DNA of 8,631 nt from Methanobacteriota archaeon. Lineage in GTDB: Archaea > Methanobacteriota > Methanobacteria > Methanobacteriales > Methanobacteriaceae. The DNA lies in NCBI GenBank assembly GCA_023409695.1, contig JAEYQZ010000187.1:1-8631 (forward strand), written 5' to 3'. The first letter of the stretch is position 1. Each line of letters begins with the position of its first letter. Positions 1-6,015 of the stretch are shown piece after piece. A program made the position numbers and the translations under genes. The notes below the pieces were generated by a model that did not search any database, was not told the DNA's origin, and was given only the letters and a program-made list of their open reading frames with translations.

Positions 1-2
1 TA

Positions 3-215
3 ATTGAGTTAGATGATGGTAATTATACTGTAGTTGACCCAGCAGATGTTCCATCATCTGAAACTACATCGCAGATAGATACAGATGTATCCAACAATTG
101 TAAACCCCTAATTGTAACCATTGTTAATGGTTTGTGTGGACTAGTACAGGCAACGCTAGAAGGATTAGGTAATGTATGTATGATCTTGGGAAATGAGCTT
201 GAAACAACACTTTAG
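3..215 (+). CDS. 3' end of a protein of unknown function (5' end outside window)
   Basis: An open frame enters from the left edge and encodes 70 residues before a TAG at 213-215; the start lies outside the window. The visible part opens with an acidic and Thr/Ser-rich stretch containing one sequon (DDGNYTV), then becomes hydrophobic and Gly-rich with three Cys (CKPLIVTIVNGLCGLV, then NVCMIL), and ends in NELETTL. I do not recognise a family. The polar sequon-bearing part followed by a hydrophobic segment would fit the tail of a cell-surface or membrane protein, but this is inference from a short fragment. A strong hairpin follows at 329-355. Coding is supported only by the open frame and the plausible residue mix; with 70 codons in AT-rich DNA this is fair but not decisive. 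Confidence 0.55.
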   Translation: MELDDGNYTVVDPADVPSSETTSQIDTDVSNNCKPLIVTIVNGLCGLVQATLEGLGNVCMILGNELETTL

Positions 216-328
216 ATCCTAACTATTGTATATCACAGATTCACCCGTCATTACTACGAAAGATAGGATATCTAAGGTAAAAGCGAATTTCATGCCAAAC
301 AAAAAACATGACTTAATTAACTCCACAT

Positions 329-364
329 GGCAGAGAACTTTCTTTGTTCTCTGCCTAATTTTTA
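329..364 (+). terminator. Perfect 10-bp hairpin followed by T-rich tract
   Basis: The arms GGCAGAGAAC (329-338) and GTTCTCTGCC (346-355) pair perfectly around a 7-base loop and are followed on the plus strand by TAATTTTT. It lies 114 bases after the stop of the left-edge gene and before the converging aldolase gene. A plus-strand terminator is the best reading; on the minus strand no T-run follows it. The rest of 216-417 shows no gene that I can see. Confidence 0.6.
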
Positions 365-417
365 AATAATTTAAATAAAATTAGGGCAAGATTAAAATTT
401 TTTAACTTAAATTTAAA

Positions 418-1011
418 CTAGACTTTTATATCTGAGCTTAAAGTGTGGGCAATATACTGTATTTTAGCAATATCTTCTATAAATTCAGCAAGAAGAGTTG
501 CTTCATCGAGATTAACACCTGCAGCAACTGTTCCATGATTTTTCAGTATCACAGCATCGTTATCTTTCATCAGGAAAGCGGTATCTTTAGCAAGTTCTTC
601 GCTTCCAGGTGATGAATATTCCACATATGGAATGTAAGGAGTTTCAATAGGTCCAAATCCTTCTAATCTTTTTAGTTTTTTACCTGACATTGAAAAACCA
701 GTTGCAAAGGGGGAATGTGAATGTACAATACTATTTATATCTTCTCTTTCCCGGTAAATTCCAAGATGCAGAAAAGTTTCCATAGATGGTTTTTTATCCC
801 CTTCAAGCATATTTCCATCCATATCTATTATGATAATATCCTCTGTTTCCACGTTTCTTTTGGCAATACCACTTCTTGTAATTGCAACTTTTGATATCCC
901 TTCTTCATAAAATCTACAGCTTATATTTCCAGATTTTCCTGGTACAAGGCCTTTTTTGTAAATATAATGTGAAGTATCAACTAATTCTTTTATAATTAGA
1001 TTTTTATCCAT
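418..1011 (-). CDS. fucA: Class II aldolase, L-fuculose-phosphate aldolase type
   Basis: Zn-dependent class II (AraD/FucA) aldolase, 197 residues from the chosen start, close to the usual length. Counting from the upstream GTG (200 residues), the sequence shows GNIS at 31-34, the phosphate-binding/catalytic Ser79 and Glu81 (KPSMETFLH), the zinc ligands His100 and His102 (VHSHSPFA) and His162 (KNHGT). In E. coli FucA the equivalents are E73, H92, H94 and H155, with the same spacing. In methanogens this family has been linked to lactaldehyde formation, which feeds lactate into coenzyme F420 synthesis; that role here is inference from the family. I chose the ATG at 1009-1011 over the GTG at 1018-1020 because GGTGAT sits four bases before the ATG and nothing similar precedes the GTG. 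It lies downstream of the PolD small subunit gene on the same strand with a gap of about 110 bases and a possible terminator between, so co-transcription is uncertain. Confidence 0.9.
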   Translation of the reverse strand: MDKNLIIKELVDTSHYIYKKGLVPGKSGNISCRFYEEGISKVAITRSGIAKRNVETEDIIIIDMDGNMLEGDKKPSMETFLHLGIYREREDINSIVHSHSPFATGFSMSGKKLKRLEGFGPIETPYIPYVEYSSPGSEELAKDTAFLMKDNDAVILKNHGTVAAGVNLDEATLLAEFIEDIAKIQYIAHTLSSDIKV

Positions 1012-1030
1012 TTTAATCACCAGAATTTCT

Positions 1031-1043
1031 TTTATTTATATTA
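1031..1043 (-). promoter_or_regulatory. Possible TATA box of the aldolase gene
   Basis: On the minus strand the gap before the aldolase gene contains TAATATAAATAAA, centred about 26 bases before the preferred ATG. That is the archaeal TATA spacing to a start site almost at the ATG, so the leader would be very short although a Shine-Dalgarno is present. AT-rich DNA makes chance matches likely. Confidence 0.3.
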
Positions 1044-1089
1044 ACCTGCTAAATAGTTATTTTCCTATTTTAGAGATTTAATCATATTG

Positions 1090-1121
1090 AAAAATAGTAG
1101 ATATGTGAAGTTATTTCACAT
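1090..1121 (-). terminator. Possible terminator after the PolD small subunit gene
   Basis: Immediately after the polymerase stop codon the minus strand has arms ATGTGAA and TTCACAT (1103-1121) with a 5-base loop, then a short T-run (A5 on the plus strand at 1090-1094). The stem is only 7 bp, so termination may be partial, letting some transcription reach the aldolase gene. Confidence 0.4.
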
Positions 1122-2612
1122 TTAAGCAAATTTTAAGAGTTTAAATGAGCCTCTATGTATCACTGGGACTTCTGCACATGTTGGCACGATGTTGTAAATT
1201 TTCTGAAACTCTGTCTGAGACTGGAAAGTCCCTGAATTTATCAGATGGATGCCTTTATGTCTTTTATATGCATTAATATGCACGTGTCCTGTATGAAATA
1301 TATCTGGAACTTCTTTTATGACGAGATGGTCTTCATATTCTGATGCAAGAGGGGTCCTTTCCCCGTATATGGGTGCTAAATGCCTTTTTTCTATCAGCTC
1401 TGTCATTACAAGGTCTGTCCGCTGGTGAGAAAATCCTTTAACAGACATTGCCATATCATCGAAGCTTCTTCCATGATATATAAGTGTATTGATCCCATCT
1501 AAACTTACAACTCCGGGATTACTTACAAATTCTACATTTTTAAGCTCGTAAAGGGATTTTGCGTATGTTTCTGGAAGAGCAGGTTGTGGTTCGGCTAATC
1601 TGACTGCATCGTGGTTTCCAGGGGATATTACTATTTTAATATCACTTCGAATATCTCCAAGAAGCCTCGCAGCTTCATCATACTGTTCATAAATGTCTTT
1701 TATAGTGAGCTCTTTTTCTTGATGTGGATATATACCAATTCCGTCAACTGTATCTCCACCAAGAACTAGATATTTAACATCGTTTGCAATTTCCTGCTGG
1801 CTGTCATCCCCGAAGTCTCCATTTATCCATTTTATGAACCTGTTAAATGCATCTTCAAGAAAAGTAGAACTGCCTATGTGGACATCAGAAATAAAAACAG
1901 CTCCAAAATCCATGGGTTTTTCATAGATTCTTGGAACTCCTGGCTGTACAATGTCTGAAGCCATTATCAATGTTCCTTTTTTACTTCCGATTATGCCAAT
2001 AACTTCATCTCTTACAATTTTTTCAGCTTTTTCATAGAGCTGATGGTTTTCATTATGTATAAGAACACTAATACTTCCAGTTTCATCCTCTAATTCTATT
2101 ATTTTATGGCCGTTTTTGGTGTTTTTTATGTCATTTACCATTCCTATTATTTTAAGGGCATCATCGTTCTTTCCTATCCTGTTAATGGGGCGATGATCCT
2201 TTAATTCCCTTCTCTTATTTAAAATATTACGTAATTGTTCATATCTGCTGTTAAAATAAGTGATAAAGTCTTTAACTTCCCCGCTTGTATATGATTTTTT
2301 GGTGGTATCCTGAAGTATGTGGAAATCAAATGGTCTTCCAGTTTGGAATTTGCTCTGGGAAGCTGTAGTGTTTACATCCACAGTTTCAGGGATAATTTCT
2401 TCATTTATTTCTCCTTTTAAACTATTTTTTTCCAGATATTGATCCAGAATTTCTTCAGTTAAAACAATTATATTCTGATTAGAGTACACTATGTCTTCTA
2501 TTAATGATTCTGTGAACTTAATTGAATTTTCTTGAGTTATTATGCGTTCATATGCTTTATCGTTTATCAAAATGTTGGCATTGGTGAACTTTAAAATGAT
2601 ATCATCGCTCAT
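1122..2612 (-). CDS. polB: DNA polymerase D (PolII) small subunit DP1, with Mre11-like exonuclease domain
   Basis: Small subunit of the archaeal replicative polymerase PolD; it partners the large subunit DP2 (not in this window) and supplies 3'-5' proofreading. Numbering from the TTG at 2625-2627, the N-terminal third is a variable region, residues about 157-230 fit the OB fold (ALKIIGMVNDI..GHKIIELEDETG), and about 241-470 is a calcineurin-like metallophosphoesterase domain. All its metal motifs are present: D248 and H250 (SDVHIGS), D291 (VLGGDTVDG), N338 and H339 (PGNHD), H385 (YHGRS), H448 and H450 (TGHVH). Exonuclease activity is therefore expected. I chose the ATG at 2610-2612 (496 residues) rather than the TTG: a GGGGT lies about four bases before it, and the TATA box at 2641-2650 would place the transcript start downstream of the TTG. 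It is transcribed divergently from the gene at 2760, across 147 bp. Confidence 0.95.
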   Translation of the reverse strand: MSDDIILKFTNANILINDKAYERIITQENSIKFTESLIEDIVYSNQNIIVLTEEILDQYLEKNSLKGEINEEIIPETVDVNTTASQSKFQTGRPFDFHILQDTTKKSYTSGEVKDFITYFNSRYEQLRNILNKRRELKDHRPINRIGKNDDALKIIGMVNDIKNTKNGHKIIELEDETGSISVLIHNENHQLYEKAEKIVRDEVIGIIGSKKGTLIMASDIVQPGVPRIYEKPMDFGAVFISDVHIGSSTFLEDAFNRFIKWINGDFGDDSQQEIANDVKYLVLGGDTVDGIGIYPHQEKELTIKDIYEQYDEAARLLGDIRSDIKIVISPGNHDAVRLAEPQPALPETYAKSLYELKNVEFVSNPGVVSLDGINTLIYHGRSFDDMAMSVKGFSHQRTDLVMTELIEKRHLAPIYGERTPLASEYEDHLVIKEVPDIFHTGHVHINAYKRHKGIHLINSGTFQSQTEFQKIYNIVPTCAEVPVIHRGSFKLLKFA

Positions 2613-2640
2613 GACTACCCCGTGCAAAGCTTTTTGTATG

Positions 2641-2650
2641 TATATTTATA
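2641..2650 (-). promoter_or_regulatory. TATA box for the PolD small subunit gene
   Basis: The minus strand reads TATAAATATA, centred about 33 bases before the ATG at 2612. With the usual 25-base spacing the transcript would start near 2620, leaving a leader of roughly 8 bases, and this argues against the TTG at 2627 as start. The region is AT-rich throughout, so this rests on spacing as much as on sequence. Confidence 0.5.
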
Positions 2651-2746
2651 ACATCATATTATAATATTAATCTAATTTAACTCACAAAACTAAGTTAATC
2701 AATTTTAAAAATTCATGTTAAGAAAGTATACTAAAATAAATTATTT

Positions 2747-2754
2747 AAGGTGAT
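2747..2754 (+). promoter_or_regulatory. Strong Shine-Dalgarno that fixes a TTG start
   Basis: AAGGTGAT matches the methanogen anti-Shine-Dalgarno well and ends five bases before the TTG at 2760-2762. There is no ATG or GTG at suitable spacing, so it decides the start of the small surface protein gene. Confidence 0.75.
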
Positions 2755-2759
2755 AAAAT

Positions 2760-3278
2760 TTGCCAAGGATTATAAAATTTATATTTTTCCTATTACTCTT
2801 CGGGATAATTTTTGAAGCAGGACTTTTAAGCTCGTATACTATAGTAACTTCCCAACCTCCTGATGTTGGAAAAGTTATAGATATGCAGGTCAGTAAATTA
2901 ACTGCTATTTGGGACAGTATAGGTATAGGTTCAAAGGTGAGCATTACTAAAACATACAACGTTACAAATGTGGATACGGTTTCACAAGCCCTTAAAAGCA
3001 AAGCTCAGCTTGATGGGATTAATATTGACACAATTTCTGCTATAATAGTTAGTTCAAGTGGAGGTAAAGTAAACGTGACTATTTCCGCAACAGGATATAA
3101 GGAAAATGAAACAACTGGAAATAGTTCAAATAGTGCTTTTGTTAGTGGGCAAATAGTAATAAGTCCAAGCGCGACCTATAATTTGACTGCAACAGCAACT
3201 GGAGAGCAGGAAACAAAGGGTATATCAGTGGATGTTAACACTATCAAGATAACATCACTTAAACAAATAAAATCTTAA
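2760..3278 (+). CDS. Small membrane-anchored or secreted protein, function unknown
   Basis: 172 residues starting at TTG, supported by AAGGTGAT five bases upstream. Residues 1-5 are short and basic (MPRIIK), residues 7-25 form one strongly hydrophobic helix (FIFFLLLFGIIFEAGLL), and the rest is polar, rich in Ser, Thr, Val and Ile, and has no Cys. This suits a signal anchor followed by a beta-rich domain outside the cell. Five N-glycosylation sequons lie in that domain: N67VT, N105VT, N116ET, N121SS and N141LT. I do not recognise a named family. It sits between the divergent polymerase subunit gene and cobJ and has its own terminator, so it appears to be a single-gene unit, and the neighbours do not indicate its job. 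An uncleaved single-pass protein and a secreted one are equally possible; there is no lipobox Cys. Confidence 0.85.
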   Translation: MPRIIKFIFFLLLFGIIFEAGLLSSYTIVTSQPPDVGKVIDMQVSKLTAIWDSIGIGSKVSITKTYNVTNVDTVSQALKSKAQLDGINIDTISAIIVSSSGGKVNVTISATGYKENETTGNSSNSAFVSGQIVISPSATYNLTATATGEQETKGISVDVNTIKITSLKQIKS

Positions 3279-3286
3279 GAGAAGGA

Positions 3287-3323
3287 TTGGTTTAAGTTAA
3301 AGCTTAAACCAACTACATTTTTT
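3287..3323 (+). terminator. Hairpin plus T6 intrinsic-type terminator
   Basis: Arms TTGGTTTAAG (3287-3296) and CTTAAACCAA (3303-3312) pair perfectly over 10 bp with a 6-base loop, followed by six Ts at 3318-3323. It starts 9 bases after the stop of the surface protein gene and separates it from cobJ, so the two are probably transcribed separately. Confidence 0.8.
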
Positions 3324-3330
3324 ATAAAAA
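3321..3330 (+). promoter_or_regulatory. Possible TATA box of cobJ, overlapping the upstream terminator
   Basis: TTTATAAAAA is centred about 33 bases before the cobJ ATG, giving a predicted start near 3351 and a very short leader. The Shine-Dalgarno GGTGATT at 3350-3356 would sit at the leader's very 5' end, so a start a few bases earlier is more likely. The box shares bases with the T-run of the preceding terminator. Confidence 0.35.
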
Positions 3331-3358
3331 ATAATTAATTTTATAACATGGTGATTCG

Positions 3359-4420
3359 ATGATCAGCGTTATAGGCATAGGGCCTTCCCGAGAAGACATG
3401 AGTATAAGAGCTTTAAATGCAATTAAGAATGCAGAGGTTATAATAGCTTACAAAGCTTACATAAAACCCATAGAAGACCTGCTTGATGGGAAAGAAATAA
3501 TTAAGAAGGGAATGGGAGATGAAATAGAACGAGCTGAAATAGCTATACAAAAGTCAAGAGAAGGTAAGAATGTTGCAATAATAAGTTCTGGAGATCCTGG
3601 CGTATTTGGAATGGGAAATGTTGTTTTTCAATTAATTGGCAAGTACAGTGATATTGAAGTTGAAGTTATACCGGGAGTAACTGCAGCAACCTTTGCGGCA
3701 TCCAAACTAGGAGCGCCTCTTCATGATTTCGCGGTTATAAGTTTAAGTGATATTTTAACTCCCTTATCTGAAATAAAGAGAAAAGTGGAGTTTGCATCAA
3801 AAGGGGACTTTGTAATTGCTATATACAATCCAATGAGCAAAACGAGGAAAGAACCATTTAATGAAGCTTACAGGGTCTTGCTTGAAAATAAAAAACCATC
3901 TACTCCTGTTGGGATAGTAAAAAGTGGAGATAATGGTGTAGATACTACAGTAACAACACTTGAAGAACTTAAAAATCATGAAATAAACATGTCTACAACT
4001 GTAATTATCGGAAATTCCATGACTTATGTTCAAGATGGATATATGATAACTCCAAGGGGTTATATGATCCGGTCAGATATACATCCACTTTCAAAAGAGT
4101 TTTATGAGCGTTTTTTAGAGGGTGAAATAGTTGAAGGTCCTAATTTAGAATGTGAATATTATCCATGTCATGAAGAGGGACAGAGCTGTACTTTCTGTTA
4201 CTGTCCGTTCTATCCATGTGGGGATAGTTCTACTGGAGGTAAATGGATAAAAGATAAAGGCGTCTGGAGCTGCCAGGATTGCACATGGATCCACAAGGAC
4301 GAAGTTGTTAAGTGTATCATGGAAAAATTCCCTGAAATCGTTAAAGAGGTAGATGACCTCAAAAAAAGAAAAAAGGATCTTTTAAAGTTGAGAAGGGAAT
4401 GTATTCAGAAGGTAGGATAA
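3359..4420 (+). CDS. cobJ: Cobalt-precorrin-3 C17-methyltransferase with C-terminal Cys-rich domain
   Basis: SAM-dependent tetrapyrrole methylase that contracts the corrin ring while methylating C17. In an anaerobe this is the CbiH-type reaction from cobalt-precorrin-3 to cobalt-precorrin-4. Residues 1-235 are the methylase: GIGPS at 6-10, SSGDPGVFGM at 77-86, IPGVTA at 104-109, LHDFAVISLSD at 121-131, YNP at 156-158 and the closing ITPRGY at 230-235. Bacterial enzymes end near here. Residues 236-353 are an extension with ten Cys (265, 270, 277, 280, 282, 287, 305, 308, 319, 348), including CEYYPC, CTFCYCPFYPC and CQDC, which resembles the probable metal-binding Cys-rich small domain (PF04071-like). 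The end is a charged helix, perhaps a coiled coil. Start ATG follows GGTGATT by two bases. No other cobamide gene is near. Cobamide is needed for the methanogens' Mtr methyltransferase. Confidence 0.93.
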   Translation: MISVIGIGPSREDMSIRALNAIKNAEVIIAYKAYIKPIEDLLDGKEIIKKGMGDEIERAEIAIQKSREGKNVAIISSGDPGVFGMGNVVFQLIGKYSDIEVEVIPGVTAATFAASKLGAPLHDFAVISLSDILTPLSEIKRKVEFASKGDFVIAIYNPMSKTRKEPFNEAYRVLLENKKPSTPVGIVKSGDNGVDTTVTTLEELKNHEINMSTTVIIGNSMTYVQDGYMITPRGYMIRSDIHPLSKEFYERFLEGEIVEGPNLECEYYPCHEEGQSCTFCYCPFYPCGDSSTGGKWIKDKGVWSCQDCTWIHKDEVVKCIMEKFPEIVKEVDDLKKRKKDLLKLRRECIQKVG

Positions 4421-4434
4421 TTTAACCTATAAAA

Positions 4435-4447
4435 TTCTTTTTATTTT
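4435..4447 (+). terminator. T-rich termination tract after cobJ
   Basis: Fifteen bases after the cobJ stop the plus strand has TTC, T5, A, T4. Archaeal RNA polymerase can terminate at such tracts without a hairpin. Further T-runs follow through 4600, so termination may be spread out. From 4448 to 4622 I see no gene or clear structure. Confidence 0.4.
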
Positions 4448-4645
4448 CAATATAATATTTTTAAAGCGGATTTTTGTATTTGTCTGTAGTGATGTAAAGA
4501 CTATTGGCTTTTTTGTTTAGGTTTTAACATAGTTTCTAAGTTATCTTTTGTTTTTATACTTGCAAAATTCTTTTTTGAGATAAAATCTATTTATGAGTGT
4601 TAAATCGAGATTTGGGAACTGTTTACGGATAAAAGATTCGTAATC

Positions 4646-4693
4646 CAAAAATTCTTTGAATTTTTGACTGCCGGCGAAAAATGAAATTTTTCG
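4646..4693. repeat. Two-hairpin module, copy 1 (copy 2 at 4842-4891)
   Basis: Hairpin CAAAAATTC/GAATTTTTG, linker ACTGCCGG, hairpin CGAAAAAT/ATTTTTCG. The copy at 4842-4891 reads CAAAAAATC/GATTTTTTG, linker ACAGCCGT, then CGAAAAATT/AATTTTTCG. The T-to-A change in the left arm of the first hairpin is matched by A-to-T in its right arm, and the second hairpin is one base pair longer in copy 2. Loops differ completely (TTT/GAA against TAC/TTC). The pattern indicates duplication followed by change that keeps the pairing. Confidence 0.75.
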
Positions 4694-4712
4694 TGCCACA
4701 AAATCAAAGCTG

Positions 4713-4779
4713 GCAAAACTGAAAGTTTGCAAATCAAAAATTTGCAACATCGAAAATCTGCGATTTTCGAAAGTTTTGC
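4713..4779. repeat. Nested palindrome that can form a three-way junction
   Basis: GCAAAACT at 4713-4720 pairs perfectly with AGTTTTGC at 4772-4779, and the enclosed bases contain two complete hairpins: 4727-4747 (8-bp arms) and 4750-4770 (9-bp arms, loop TGC). The closing stem plus two arms would make a compact three-way junction in RNA or single-stranded DNA. A competing local hairpin, GCAAAACT with AGTTTGC at 4724-4730, is possible with one bulged base. Confidence 0.6.
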
Positions 4780-4966
4780 GCATTCAAAATCGTAGATTTT
4801 GAAAGATTTTGATGGTTTTCAAAAACTATATTTTTGAGACCCAAAAAATCTACGATTTTTTGACAGCCGTCGAAAAATTTTCAATTTTTCGGGCATTCAA
4901 AATTAAAAATTTTGACTGTTAAAAAAACTTATTATTAATTTTAACCATAGTATTAAAAGTGATAAA

Positions 4967-5314
4967 ATGATAAAGATAAAAAGGGCTTATGAGTCATCCG
5001 GTGAAGACGATGGATTTAGAATTCTTGTCGATAGAATCTGGCCTAGGGGAGTATCCAAGGAAAAGGCAAATCTAGATACCTGGATGAAAGAGATTGCACC
5101 GAGCAATGACCTAAGAAAATGGTTTGCACACGACCCTAAAAAATGGAAAGAGTTTGAAAACAAATACGAAGAAGAGTTAAAAGACAAAAGTGAGCTAATT
5201 GATGAAATAAAAGGAATAGAAAAAGATAAAGGAAAAGTAACTTTAATTTATTCTGCAAAAGATAAAGAACACAATAATGCAGTTGTGCTTGAACATATAC
5301 TCAGAAAATTATAG
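4967..5314 (+). CDS. DUF488 family protein (YeaO-like)
   Basis: A 115-residue soluble protein matching the DUF488/YeaO family over its whole length. Family-typical blocks seen are VDRIWPRG (21-28), the Trp-rich LRKWFAHDPKKWKEFENKY segment (about 49-68) and TLIYSAKDKEHNNAVVL (about 92-108). The molecular function of the family is not established, and I assign none. There is no signal peptide or membrane segment. The ATG follows GTGAT by three bases. Upstream lies palindrome array 1, whose last hairpin ends about 50 bases before the start, so the promoter must lie within or just after the array; TATTAATTTTAA around 4932-4943 is a weak candidate. The next gene starts 62 bases downstream on the same strand with its own Shine-Dalgarno, so the two may be co-transcribed. 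Confidence 0.88.
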   Translation: MIKIKRAYESSGEDDGFRILVDRIWPRGVSKEKANLDTWMKEIAPSNDLRKWFAHDPKKWKEFENKYEEELKDKSELIDEIKGIEKDKGKVTLIYSAKDKEHNNAVVLEHILRKL

Positions 5315-5376
5315 TTATTTTAATATAAAAAATCAAAATTTTTCTATTTCTTTACCTCTAGCTTGTTGGTGATATC

Positions 5377-6015
5377 ATGAGTGAAAAAATATTGATAACA
5401 AATCTTAAAAGTAAAAATAATATTCAAGATGCGGTATCTGAAGTTAAACCAGATAGGATGATAATTATATCATCTAAAAAAGCGAAATTCAGAGATTTTG
5501 AAGTAAAAACGGATTATATAAAGATAAAAAACCGATTTGAAGATATTATCCATAAAGCTAATGCTATTTTAAATGATGAGGATGATTTTTCAATTATAGT
5601 TAGGCCAGATAGAATCGGCGTGTATCTTTTATGGCTTGCTCAAATGCGTTCTTTAAATCCAACATATGTATTAAGCCATGGAGAACTTCAGCAGCTTCCT
5701 ATTATCCCTGCAGGTGCACTCGGTGATAAAGAAAGCGAAATATTAAAATTAGCTGATTGTCATGGATTTATTGATCCTAAATCTGTTAATAAAGAATTTG
5801 GGATCGAAGAAGACAGTGCAAAAGGATATTTAGAGAAATTATCTGATGTAGGGATCTTGAAATATTTTGAAACGAAGGAATTTGAACCTGGTGAAGAAAA
5901 GTCGCATGCTTATTACAGCACAGACATTTTAGAAAAGGGAAAAGAGACTGAAGACTTTTATTTAATGACTGAGCTTGGAAGAATAATGGTGTATATGGCT
6001 TTAACCAGTGAATAA
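5377..6015 (+). CDS. Uncharacterised protein: alpha/beta N-terminal domain plus winged-helix-like C-terminal half
   Basis: 212 residues, ATG three bases after GGTGAT. Residues 1-110 alternate strands and helices (KILITNL, RMIIISS, TDYIKI, a helix at 54-66, FSIIVRP, then a long helix at 80-92 and TYVLSHGEL), which suits a Rossmann-like fold. The layout recalls the CARF-type sensor domains of archaeal regulators such as Csa3 and DUF6293, but I cannot prove this by eye. Residues 115-205 look like a winged helix: LGDKESEILKLADCHG, a recognition-helix candidate (NKEFGIEEDSAKGYLEKLSDVGIL), a charged wing, and YLMTELGRIMVYMAL. The likely role is a ligand-responsive transcription regulator. No cas genes or CRISPR repeats lie in the window, so a CRISPR link is not supported. 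It follows the DUF488 gene and converges on dapF across palindrome array 2. Confidence 0.8.
   Translation: MSEKILITNLKSKNNIQDAVSEVKPDRMIIISSKKAKFRDFEVKTDYIKIKNRFEDIIHKANAILNDEDDFSIIVRPDRIGVYLLWLAQMRSLNPTYVLSHGELQQLPIIPAGALGDKESEILKLADCHGFIDPKSVNKEFGIEEDSAKGYLEKLSDVGILKYFETKEFEPGEEKSHAYYSTDILEKGKETEDFYLMTELGRIMVYMALTSE

Larger units (their letters stand above)
4623..4915. repeat. Array 1: about ten short palindromes in a gene-free region
   Basis: Between cobJ and the DUF488 gene lie successive inverted repeats. With a loop of exactly 3 bases: 4646-4666 (9-bp arms, loop TTT), 4675-4693 (8, GAA), 4750-4770 (9, TGC), 4783-4803 (9, GTA), 4842-4862 (9, TAC), 4871-4891 (9, TTC) and 4897-4915 (8, AAA). 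With 5-base loops: 4623-4643 (8 bp with one G-T pair), 4727-4747 (8) and 4819-4837 (7). In the 3-base-loop members the left arm carries A4-A6 and the right arm T4-T6, so every unit puts a T-run at its 3' side on either strand. Linkers are short and more GC-rich (for example ACTGCCGG, ACAGCCGT, GGGCAT). Arm sequences differ while pairing is kept. The function is unknown; two-way termination or a family of small mobile repeats are possible readings. Confidence 0.85.

Noticed and set aside
1012..1020. GTG at 1018-1020 as the aldolase start
   Set aside because: The GGTGAT that contains this GTG is itself the ribosome-binding site of the ATG at 1009-1011.
2613..2627. TTG at 2625-2627 as the PolD small subunit start
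   Set aside because: No Shine-Dalgarno precedes it, and the likely TATA box at 2641-2650 would start transcription downstream of it.
2741..3001. Minus-strand open frame opposite the surface protein gene
   Set aside because: The plus-strand gene has a strong Shine-Dalgarno, signal anchor and terminator; the opposite frame has none of these.
3797..4033. Minus-strand open frame inside cobJ
   Set aside because: It is antisense to the conserved methylase domain and has no start signals.
4541..4783. Open frame of 80 codons on the minus strand, with protein-like text, across part of array 1
   Set aside because: Most of it translates the palindromes themselves, its ATG has no ribosome-binding site, and it stops in T/A-rich DNA. 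Repeats of this kind leave long open frames by chance. A conserved homologue outside repeat DNA, or a matching peptide, would reopen it.
4623..4915. CRISPR array
   Set aside because: There is no constant direct repeat of 24-37 bases with unique spacers of even length; the units are palindromes with differing arms and short linkers that are alike, the opposite of a CRISPR. No cas gene is visible.
4421..4966. Insertion sequence or integrated element in the large gap
   Set aside because: I found no transposase fragment, no paired terminal inverted repeats at the ends and no target duplication; the palindromes are local and independent.
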